From the NCBI GenBank assembly GCA_003614735.1, contig KZ992584.1, positions 1 through 28,178 on the forward strand: a DNA stretch of 28,178 nucleotides. Reading direction: 5' to 3'. The position numbers were made by a program, and so were the translations under genes. Of this stretch, positions 18,756 through 28,178 are shown in pieces; the stretch's first letter is position 1; each line of letters starts with the position of its first letter. The notes below the pieces were generated by a model. That model had not been told where the DNA came from, did not search any database, and saw only the letters and a list, made by a program, of their open reading frames with translations. Origin of the DNA: Thamnocephalis sphaerospora. Its lineage: Eukaryota; Zoopagomycota; Zoopagomycetes; Zoopagales; Sigmoideomycetaceae.

Positions 18756-21700
18756 CTAGTCGGCAGTTGCCAAGCGGTTCTCCAGTTTGTTTTCGACCAT
18801 GCGCAAAAGCATCTCCGAGTACCGCTCGAGCATAATGCGTGTGGCGTCGTCTTTGTTGCTAGTGCTGTCAATGCATTTGCTAATGTGCTTGCTCTCATCC
18901 TCCTCGTCGCCGCAATCATCATCGGCATCGTTTCCATTGTCCTCCTCCTCTTCCGCCTCCTCTTCTTCTTCCGCGCTATCATTCTCATTTTCGTCGCTCT
19001 CATAGCCAATTGGGCCGTTATCCACATTGGCGGATTCAACAAGGGTGTCCACTGCCTCATTTTCGGGTCGCATAAAACATTCTGCAATGTCGGTCGTGGT
19101 CGTGCTTACGCTGACTTGGGATGAGCGGCGCGTGTGATTGGGGGTCAGACCGGCAGAGAGCCCCGGCAGCGGACTGGCAGGCGAAAGGGACAACATCCGC
19201 CCTGCAACCTCGCCCTGTAATTGTGCAAGTGTGCTGTGAATCTGGCCAAGCGTGCCAGCATCGCCCGCAGCAGCCGTGGCGGACGTGATGGCGGATACAT
19301 CACCGCTGCGGGAGCCAATCTCAGCAGTGGTGTTGCTGTCGTGCAGCAGCATGGCGTATGCATCCATAGCAGCGTTGAGCGCATCACGTGCCGAGATCAT
19401 TTGATGGAGCACCTTGCGTGCAGAATCCTCCTCTACAGAAATGCGCTCAGCGTTAGCATATGCTGCATCGCTTTGTCATTGTGCACACCTACCAGTGCCC
19501 TTGTGCGCCTTTTTGGGTGGCACTGCTGAGCTAGGACTACGCGTGTTTACACGCCGCCCCGAGGCACCTCCTGTTGCGATAGACAGGCGAGCCGGCCGCG
19601 ATGCTTTGGACCCCTTTGGATGCACCGCTGGCATGGCCGTTGTGTTCGCCTTTGACTTGGAGGCCAAGCCGTCGCGCTCCTTTTTTGCTGCGGAACCAAG
19701 ATTCTCGTTACGTTTCCCCGTTTTCTCGGCCTCCTGTGCTGTATTGTCCCTCCGTTTGCGTGCCTCCGAGCCGGTGCTAGTGTTGCTGACGGTGCTGGTT
19801 ATGGATGTGTGTCGCGTGTGCTGAGGAATGCGCGTTTTGCCAGATGCAGGGCGTCGCGCCGGTATGGCGCTTTCAGCACGTTTATGTGCTGCAGCCGCGT
19901 TAACTCGCTGACGCGATGCACTAGACTCTACGCGTGCATTACTCAATAGATTCCGGCCAACGCGTGGCTGCGGCAGCTCGCCAAAGTTTGCGACGCTCGT
20001 ACTGCCACCGGCGCGGGCCATGCGACGCTGAACCCTGGCTTCTACTGGTGAGACGGAGCGTGGTCGAGGACAAACGGGATCCGCGGTCGGCATAGGTATT
20101 TGATCGGGCAGCGGATCAGCGTCTTCTCCGTGAATACTGGTCGCATCGCTGCCGCGCCGACTAGGATTGCGCTTCTCTTCGACCACGAGCATTTCACATT
20201 GGCCCGCCACGCTATTTACGTCCAGTGTGGCCACGGTGGAATTGTCAAGCGCTGACTGCTCAATCGAATCATGATCTTGACTGCTGCCATACTGCCGCTG
20301 CAGCAGCACCAGGTCTGTGGCTCCGCGCTCGTCATCGCGCTCAACAGTGACCGTGTCCGACTGTGGCAATTCTGATGCTGTTAATGCTGAGGCAAAAAGG
20401 TCTTGCACGCGGATGCTTGTGCGGCGCATCGTTTCCAGATAGTTCATCGTGATGCTGTTGCGCGACGCGCCAGGCGTAACGGGTACTGGGCCACATAGAT
20501 ACTCCTCCAAAGATACGTCAGCTGCTGCGCCATCGACTGTTTCCGTTTCATCGTCCGATGGTTGAGGAACGTCGTCACGGTCGGATGCTTCCTTGTCGTC
20601 CGAGTCCAATGATGGCGACGGTGTCAGCCTGGTGGTGCAGTGTGTGTGCGTATGCGTAACGTGGAATGCATTTGGATCTTCAGCAGACGAGTCGTCTGGG
20701 AAAAACTCGGGGTCCGACTCGGTGCCTGACATGTCGTCTCCCTCGCCGCCACTGCATTGGCTCACATCATCGGCAATGTAGTCGGTCGCATTGCTGCTCG
20801 GCAGATCAGTGGTGGAGGCATGCTTGGAGAACCGACGAAGCGTTGCGCGCAGCGAACTGGCTCCGCCGGCATCGCTACTCCTCCGACCGCCGCCACCAAT
20901 GCCGCCCAGACCATCGCTGCCATAGACCGAGGTGCCAAATCCGCGCCGCTTATCCTCGTTGCCCGCGCCCCGATTGAGGCTGCCGGCAAGGTCAACAGCG
21001 CTTCCTCCAAAGCTTCGGGTGCCTAGGGTGTGCGTATGGCTGTGAACGCCGTCGGCCGACACCTGTCTCCGCAGCCGTGGATGCAACGGAACAGCCGTCG
21101 GATAGGCCGGTCCGACCTCCTCGTCTTCTGGAACCAAGTCTGGGGCGGATGTTTGGCTGGATGTGCGCAAAGGTGCTAGCACTATGCCACGTTTGACGGC
21201 ACGCGAGCGCATCTGCTCCACGATGGAGCGTGCAATTCGCCAGACAAACACACAGCCGTCGCCCGATGTTGAGACGATGCGCGTGCAGTCGCGTGTAAAG
21301 CGCACGCCGGTTACCAGCTCCGAATGTCCGCCCATGCATGCCAGCGTAGCGCCCGTGCCGAGATCGTGCAGACGCACGCGCTTGTCACTACCGGCCGACA
21401 CAGCATACGATCCGGATGGATCCAGAGCCACACGGAGCAGAATGCCCTCGGCTGCCGGCGACTCGTCGGCCAGGCTGTCGGCACCCTCGGAGCTAGTCGG
21501 CTTTCCGCTGACAACGTCAAACATGCTGATGCGGCGATTCTGCGTCACTGCAATCTGGTGGCGCTGGTGGTCTATGTCCATGTCGTAGAGCGTCATGCGG
21601 CCAGAGTGCAGGTGGTAGTTTGCAAAATTAAATGAGCCGTCCGTCGACTGCGTCGTTGCGCGATATTGCGCCATTGTGTTAGTCATCCGGCAACGCCGCG

Positions 21701-24532
21701 CTATCAAGTAGCCATCGCTCACCTCTTGGCGAGAACGGAATATGATGCTTTTGTCGGCACCGCAGCTCATCAGCCGCCGTCCACGATCTGAAAACTGGAT
21801 GGCGGTGATGGAGGAAGAGTGGTCGTCCAGCGTTTGTAGCGGCCGAAAAGCATTGCGTACGTCAAAAATATGCACCAGTCTATCGCGACCGGCAGATGCC
21901 AGCAAAAAGTCGCTATCTAATCAAGGTCATGCAATGGTGGCCTCGAGTTAGCATTGGCCCCAGCGGCAGATGAATGGCAGCAGCTTACTTTTGGTGGGAG
22001 TGGAAAAGCCAATGGTCAAAATTTCTGCATCGTGTGCTTCGTGCTGAATCAGCTGCTTGAACGTGGCCATTTCGTGCACACTATACGGCATAGCATCGAA
22101 TAGCATGCTGGTCAGCCATGCGCCCATGCAAACATGCCATTTTCTCCGTGTCGGTTACCGTAGATTGCCCGCGCGGTCTCCGGTAGCCATGTAGCGTGCG
22201 TCCGGGCTGATGCTAAGCGAGCGTACGCCCGGCATAGCGCTCTCCACTGCGTTGGTGCTACTGAACGAGTGCCGTGGTACTGGCAAGGGCGCAGTATGAG
22301 TACATCGAGCGTCTACAGGATGATCGCCAATGATGCTTTACGTACGAGGTTCCCGCCTGCTGATGCTCAGTGGCCATTCAACCCCCGCGTAGAATGTCTT
22401 GAGCAGCTCTCGACCGCCCAAACTGCGCTGGCCAGATGGTCGCATGGGGTGCATGTTCCAAAAGCGTACACTGCCGTCGGACGAGTAGGTCACAAAGGTG
22501 TTTGGCGGGAACGAATGTTCGTTGGCCTTTGCCGTCGGAAGCGTCTAAACCCAGCGCGTAAACGTCAGCATCCGCGGCACATCGCCTACCAGTACAGCGG
22601 TACGTTCAGCTTGCGTACCTCAACGCCCCAGACTGGCGCACTGTGGAAGAGCAAGCTACGGCATCGACCAATCCGTGGCAGATCCGTCACATCCCACACA
22701 TACAGACTGCGGTCACTGTAGACGCAGGTGATTTTGCGCCCACAATGTCCAATCCGCAGTGCCACACAGTCGGGGTATGCGTCGGCAATGCCAGACGGAA
22801 TGCGGCTATGCCACGCAACCACAGCACGTTAGCGCACATGTACGGTGCAGCCAAGTGCGCCCTGCACTACTTACGCCGTCTTTTGGTCAAACTGAACGCC
22901 CAGCGGATGAGGCTTTGGCAGGGTGGCAATGTACTTTAGCGTCACGGGTTCAAATATGCTGCAGTGGGCGCATGTCGTGTTAGCTGCAAGCAGAGTGGAC
23001 GGTACACCGGGTGCAAGCGCCTACCGTACGGTGCCATCCGCGCCGCCACAGACGACATAGCGGTCGCACACGTCGAGACAGCCGGCCGAAGGTACTTTCA
23101 TGTCTGCCCAGCGATCCAGCTTGCGATCCTTGACAAACAAGCACAGCAGTCCTGTGCTGCTGACCAGGTAGGTGTACTCGGCACCGCTCATGCCCCGTCC
23201 ACACGCCGCACCCTGAAAGGTGCAGTCGCGCAGATCGGCCAGCACGCCCGATCGTCCGCGCAAGACCCGTACAGCATGCCTGCTTTGGTAATCTCCGCCG
23301 TCGGGGATATTGCCATTTGCGTCAAAGTACCAGTACTTGACAAACCGCTGACCCGATGTGACGCAAAACGAGCCGTCCTTGGAAAAGGTCAGGGCATGCA
23401 CCTAATGCGCGGGTGTATGGTAAGCTGCGCGCAACCAGCAAAGTGCGCTAGTGTCCCTTTGCGTACTCGATTGCTGATCTTATTGGACGCGACCTTGATA
23501 CCTTGCCGCCAGTTCCATACATAGAGAAAACCGTCATGCTGCAGCGGAGTTAGCCCGATCAAGAGCCGATCAAGAACGGCCGACCCAGCACTTGCCTGAG
23601 CACCACACGAAATAATATACTTCATGTTGGGCGAAAAGGAAAGCGACATGATGCCAAATCGATGTCCAGACATTTGAGCCACCAAATTCTTGGTATGGAG
23701 GTCCCATACTAGGATCCGTGGTTGGTGGCCAATCTGTATTGGGCAGCATGCTTAGCACCAGCAGGCGAGAGAGAGAGAACGCACTACGTCATGCGACACG
23801 CTGCAAGTCCTTACCTCACCGGCTGCCACGTAGTTGCCGTCGGGAGAGAACACGACACAGGCCAGTGTTTTGAGCGGTGCTTGAGCGTGCTTCTTCAGGC
23901 CCGCCAGAGCACCCGTCGAAGGCACTTCGCTAGGACTGGAGCTGCTCAAGGACGCGCCTGACGCGACCATGGCAGCTAGATTGAGGGCTGACCCGCTGAA
24001 GCTTGGCGCCATGCCCAGGCCGCTGCATCCATGGCTTGGGCCCATGTCCGCCCCAGGCAGTGGCGTATAGGGCGCGTTAGCCGACAGCAGACCGACTTGC
24101 CGGTGTCGCCGGTGGTCGTAGATGACGACAACGCTTCCAGCCAGATAGGCCACCTGATCCTGCGTTGGGTGGGCTGCTAGTGCAACGTTGTTGTTACTGG
24201 TCAGCCCCAATGTGTGCTCCAGCTCCATCTAAGGCCCAGTATTGTTAATGCATGGCACAGCCAAGCGCGCTCACACAGCGTCGCCTGCTTACCCGTAGTT
24301 TGAGGACTGGTTCGCGCTTGCGGCGCCGCACCATGACGCCGCTGCTGGTAGTCGTTGTCGTTGTGCTACTGCTGGACGCGCCATTGCTCGCTAGCCGTGT
24401 GCCAAGGGAGCTGGTGCTTGCCCAGGGTGTTGTGTAGTCAATGCTGTTGCTGTTGCTGCTGTTGCTAGCGGTGGTGGAGGTGGTGCCCTGGCGTTTTACG
24501 CCGGACGTTGCGCGACGCAGCACATTATACAT
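18756..24532 (-). CDS. MAPKBP1/WDR62: WD40 scaffold protein of the MAPKBP1/WDR62 family
   Basis: Thirteen exons (24532-24293, 24228-23815, 23733-23596, 23538-23467, 23401-23025, 22958-22875, 22805-22619, 22544-22346, 22279-22159, 22080-21989, 21916-21723, 21647-19493, 19432-18756) encode 1649 residues. After a Ser/Thr-rich N-terminus, about 12-14 WD40 repeats form a double propeller (about 81-850). Family hallmarks include VAYLAGSVVVIYD, VLRGRSGVLADLRD, SSTGLLCLF, ASAGRDRLVHIFD, DDHSSSITAIQFS and MSCGADKSIIFR. In animals these proteins scaffold JNK signalling and act at spindle poles; the fungal role is unknown. Residues 851-1649 are low-complexity, with an acidic run (plus strand about 18892-18985) and a C-terminal helix LERYSEMLLRMVENKLENRL likely to dimerise. 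The 22280-22345 intron has alternative acceptors. The intron at 21648-21722 is 75 nt, in frame, with GTGAGC and CTAAC signals; the one at 23539-23595 is GC-AG. Confidence 0.9.
20637..20662. repeat. Coding CA/TG microsatellite in the WD40 gene
   Basis: A TG-rich run on the plus strand encodes VTHTHTHC in the disordered C-terminal half of the WD40 protein. Change in repeat number by six-base steps would alter the His-Thr run. Confidence 0.7.
23539..23595 (-). other. GC-AG intron in the WD40 gene
   Basis: The donor is CAG|GCAAGT and the acceptor GCTGCAG|CAT. Splicing joins YIISCGAQ to HDGFLYVWNW, as in family members. The intron is 57 nt. Confidence 0.75.
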
Positions 24533-26260
24533 GACCGAGACGCGTAGGTGAGCGCGTACAGGTGGGCCAATGTGGACAAGCGTCGAAAGAGGTGGAGGCG
24601 GTAATGGCGGTGGCAGACACCAACAGCGCAATCGGGGCGACCGAGAAGGAAAGGCCGCCGGCAACGTGCTCGCAGGAACCAGTCGGCGTGGCGACGGTGG
24701 TGGCCCAGACCAGGTGAGCGGAACGTCAGGGAGCGGCAGTGGCACAAGCTCGTCAAAGCAGCAAGGAAAAAGAGAGAGAGAGTAAGCAAAAGGGAACCAC
24801 ACAGAGAAAAGCACTACGAGCGAAAAAAAGACGACGATAGACGATGCACCGGCGTAGCGCAATAATATAGCACCCACGCGGACCAGAGAAGCGTGGCCGT
24901 GTTGAGCACTTGACTCGCTCTCACGCGTACAATGTTACTCAGGGGAGCACGCTGTGTCGCGCGGATACGTTGATGGCGCGTACGGTGATCCGCTCTCCGA
25001 GGTAACCGGCGCGCTTTAAAGGGTGACGGATGCTGCTGTTGCAACGTTAGCCTGGATGGTTAGCAACGACCGTGCCAGGGCACGTTCTTTACGGGGCAAA
25101 CTAGATTGGGCGTGGCCGTCATGCAACCCGGCCAGTGTCATAGGCAAGCGGTGGGAAGAGCGGCTGCGCAGATGCCGTGCTGCATGTACAGTACGGTGGT
25201 GGCGTCCACGGCGCAGAGTACGCAGGCCGAGCAGCAGAGACTCGCTTGCGAAAGAGGCCTGGGATGCATGCAGCACGGCTGCTCCATCCACCAAATACTG
25301 GTTAGGGTTGCTTGCGCGTACTGTCCCTGCTGACGCTGGGGCCCGGCCCTACTGCAGGCTGGGCACGATAACCCGCGCAACATGTTTGGGTAGTCGTTCA
25401 GGAATGCTGTCAATGTGACCAGCTGCAGTGACCGCCACAGGCTGCGGCCACTACTGCTGCTACTACAGCTGTCACCATCAACTGCTACTTTATTATCAAC
25501 TGTTACTGTTACTTTATTATCAACTGCTACTACTACTACTACTACTACTACTCTTACTGCCATTGCCACCACTACCAGCAGCAATAGTAATAGTAGTAGT
25601 GGCAGCAACCATGTCGGGTGCGTCTGTTGCCCACGCATGTACGCCATCAAGGTAGGCTCCAGGCGTCGATATGCATGCATCGATGATACCTGGACGACCC
25701 GGCAGTCACCACGCTGCATGCGACTGCAGCCCCGGCTGCGTAACGCACCGGCAGTCCACAGTGCCCATGCTGCTATCCAACGCGAGCCGAAGGGGCCGCT
25801 GACACCACTACCACCACCATCACCATCATGGCCCGCCAATGCAGCCAGCCATGCTCAGCAGAGGCTGCAACATGCAGGCAAGCGCACGTGTGTTAAAGAT
25901 GTGCGTTAAATCTCCGCACAACGTGGCTCGCCTTCCATTGCCTCGTCCCAGCATCATCGGTGTGGATGGCCACATGCAGCCGGCATGACTTGCGGGACAT
26001 TGCGAATGGTCCACGCGGATGGCCAACCTGCAGCAAGCAAGCAAGCGAGTGGGTGGCCGTGGCCCTGACAGAACGCAAGTGGCCGATCGCCCAATGTCTC
26101 ACCGCTTCTCTTTGCCCGGTAGCCAGACCGATTGGCGGTCATGCGAACACTGAGCATCATCAGCCAAGCGACTTGTAAGCTGCCTAGCGACTCGATACGC
26201 TTCTCCTATACCGCTGCCTTCTGTTCCCCCCACCCACCCCTTTCACACTCGTGGTGTCAT
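24533..26260. other. Gene-free upstream region of the WD40 gene
   Basis: No supported gene. It contains a GA run (24770-24782), a duplicated 17-nt TACTTTATTATCAACTG unit (starting near 25486 and 25510) followed by about eight ACT units (to 25551), and a GCAA run near 26034-26046. Open frames here are repeat-driven. Confidence 0.5.
25485..25560. repeat. Tandem repeat and ACT microsatellite
   Basis: Two copies of TACTTTATTATCAACTG, spaced 24-25 nt, run into an uninterrupted ACT array. It is the longest simple repeat right of the WD40 gene. Confidence 0.8.
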
Positions 26261-28178
26261 CTATTGCCCCTTCATGCTGGGCGTGGCTGGCTCGCTTAAA
26301 AGGCCAGCAGTATCCATGCGCATCCTCTCAGCTCTTTTTGCATTATTGATTGCTGCTTCTCTACAACGCACTAGGCTCTTTCCGCGATTGTGTTTCCCTC
26401 GTGCGGCTATTGGGTGGGTAGCGCGTGTAGGCACTGGGGGTACGACATGGTGTCTGGGCACAGATGGTACACTGGACATTCTCCGTGTATGCGCTGGCTG
26501 GATCAACGCAGACCTGTTTGTCATTCTGATGGCAGCACTGGCGTGGCTCCTGGTCCAGGCATGGCTGTGACCGCAAGCGATAAAACCGTCCTTGGTGCGA
26601 CCACCACCGCTGGCTAACCACCCGTTGCTGTATCGCTGCTCTTTCCGCTAGCCGCCTGTCACTGTCAATACAAACTTTTATCACTACCAGACAGTAGCAT
26701 CTGCATCCAATTCCTGGGCGACAGCATCACTCGCCACCTGTACACCGCTGTCCCTTGTGTAAGTTGCCAGCGCTTGAGGAACACAGCGAGACTGGGTTGT
26801 GGTACGCGGACGTAGGATTGCCTTTTGCGGCGGCCGATGGACTTGAAGTCTCTTGGTCATTGTGCCATGCATGCGCACCATAACCCTTCCCATGCGTCGG
26901 CAAGCGCACGGTTCAAGGCCGGACCGCCGTAGATGGCGAGAGAGGCGAGCGCGCGGCCACTGCCGGTAAAGGGCGATGCCCCTTGCTCGATCTTGCCTAC
27001 TGTGCAAGGGACTGAAGCAGGCTGCGTCGCGTTGTACCTCACTGCCTTGAACGCTGTCCCAAACGGGCTTGCGGCGTGTACACGGGGCCGGTCACCGCGA
27101 TCCAGTTGTGCACATTTGCTAGGCAATGCGCGCCGATGGATCTGCTGGGCGGCGGCGTTTTCGGTCATGCCGTTCGCATTCACTTGGGCACGCACGCGCG
27201 CGCGTGTGTGTGTGCGTAGCGTGTATGCGTGTATGCACTTGCGCGGCCATGCATTCATGGGCGCTCCATGTGTGCGGCGCCACGGCCGTATGGCGAGCGG
27301 CGGATGCTGTGACTTGTATCCATGTGATGCCAGTTCAATCGGCTTCATCTCCTCGACGATGGCCACGGCACGCGCGCTCGTCCATGCGCACATCGAGCAT
27401 GGCCCGCGGCCTATTGGATCACAACATGGCGGTTCATGTCCTGCGGATGGCCTGGGCAGCAGCATGGCTACCATCACCACCACCCCCGATGCAGTCGGTC
27501 AGGCGCAATGTCATGACGGCATGTTTTGGCCGTTGTTGCGAAGGCAGTCCGGTTGTTTGCGGCTGCTATGACGCATGCCCCATGTCGGCGGCATCGGTGG
27601 TCGACGTGTACTCGGCGCCGAACCGACGGACGGGTGCTTGCTAGGGCAGGCGAGTTTGGGCATGTGTGTATGCGTGTGGATGTGTGTGTGCAGCCAACTC
27701 GGTCACTGCATGTGCCCTACGCATCCCCACGCGTCCGCCCACACTGACGGCCATGCCATCCTCACCGCAAGTGGCCTTCCTTATTCGCCGATACGATGTG
27801 CCTTTATTGGCATGACGAGTCTCCGCTTTGACGCTCCGCTTGTCAACGCACTCGTCCACTGCTCGCCCTCTGTCAGGCGGCCCTGATTGCCATTGCTGGC
27901 ATTGCGCGTGGGCGAATGTATGGGTGTCGGTGTGAATGTATGCGATCATGGCACTTTCTCACTAGCGCCCTCTTGCCTCTTCGCTCCATCATCATTCTCC
28001 TCTTCCTTGTTCACCTTCTCCTACCCTGTGATAGTCCTTACACTGTGCTGGTCGGCCAGCACGATTGCATTGACGCCTGCACCGCTGTTTGCGGGCCTGT
28101 TTCTTCTTCTACACGGCCCTGTTGCCACCCACTGGCGCCATAATATCCCCCTCTCCTCCTCCTCCGATCGTCTACGTG
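26261..28178. other. Region without a confident gene; possible decayed membrane or esterase gene
   Basis: A short signal-like frame starts at 26316 (MRILSALFALLIAASL) and a GDSITR island lies at 26645-26761. The stretch 26933-27571 is open in several frames on both strands, with no domain I recognise. The last 270 nt (about 27880-28178) encode hydrophobic segments in some frames and may be an exon of a gene continuing past the window edge. CA/TG-type alternating tracts occur at 27189-27216 and 27660-27692. Confidence 0.35.
26645..26761 (+). pseudogene. GDSITR island, possible SGNH/CAS1-type fragment
   Basis: One plus frame reads CHCQYK, then CIQFLGDSITRHLYTAVPC, followed by a good GTAAGT donor. 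GDS(I/V)TR(Q/H)LY preceded by a Cys-containing strand is the block I signature of SGNH/PC-esterase proteins such as fungal CAS1-like O-acetyltransferases. Joining to the nearest fitting acceptor (GGACGTAG, 57-nt intron) gives sequence without family features that stops near 26929, and no clear DxxH block follows. A decayed gene is most likely; a gene with introns I could not place is possible. Confidence 0.3.

Noticed and set aside
22299-22331. 33-nt intron GTACGT...CTGTAG in the WD40 gene
   Set aside because: Much shorter than every other intron here (minimum 54 nt); the acceptor TTGCCAG gives a 66-nt intron with the frame kept.
25301-25310. Telomere-like GGTTAGGGTT
   Set aside because: A single copy with no array; chance occurrence.
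26933-27571. Long plus-strand ORF as a gene
   Set aside because: The opposite strand and another plus frame are open too, composition is Arg/Ala/Cys-rich as expected from GC-rich random sequence, and no domain or signal is visible.
1-28178. tRNA, rRNA or CRISPR features
   Set aside because: No cloverleaf with a T-loop signature, no rRNA-like stretch and no spaced direct-repeat array were found on reading both strands.

Overview
The window looks like a piece of a compact, intron-rich genome of an early-diverging fungus. The gene set fits this: a secreted kinase-like protein, a bifunctional PFK-2/FBPase-2, MSH6, a LaeA-type methyltransferase and a MAPKBP1/WDR62-type WD40 scaffold. So do the short introns (mostly 54-106 nt) with GTAAGT/GTRNGT donors and frequent CTAAC-like branch sites. 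A zoopagalean or mucoromycotan source is plausible, but this is inference; the species cannot be read from the sequence. No tRNA, rRNA, CRISPR array or intact transposon was seen.

Layout: 1-1028 no gene, but one copy of a degenerate repeat; 1029-2342 (-) secreted kinase-like protein, 4 exons; second copy of the repeat at about 2660-2945; 3350-4183 (-) TMEM198/DUF4203 membrane protein; 4651-6548 (-) PFKFB, 7 exons; 6549-7728 shared upstream region rich in simple repeats; 7729-9472 (+) alpha/beta-hydrolase-like membrane protein; 9878-15411 (-) MSH6, 26 exons; 16566-17707 (+) SAM methyltransferase, 4 exons; about 17960-18262 a decayed methyltransferase copy; 18756-24532 (-) MAPKBP1/WDR62-like protein, 13 exons; 24533-28178 no confident gene, with one GDSITR-containing island near 26.7 kb. 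The spliced models were built by hand. Exon lengths sum to whole codons: 376, 473, 1258, 308 and 1649 residues.

The genes are unrelated housekeeping or accessory functions with no visible joint pathway: glycolytic control (PFKFB), mismatch repair (MSH6), signalling scaffold (WD40) and membrane or secreted accessory proteins.

Main points of interest: (1) MSH6 contains a likely U12-type AT-AC intron with a perfect ATATCCTTT donor and a good branch site. (2) Two independent duplicated segments differ almost only by transitions (38 transitions to 1 transversion in the gap-free blocks compared), a RIP-like or extremely transition-biased process. (3) The alpha/beta-hydrolase has lost its nucleophile, histidine and oxyanion-hole signatures, and carries a 522-nt in-frame, stop-free segment bounded by good splice sites (exitron-like).
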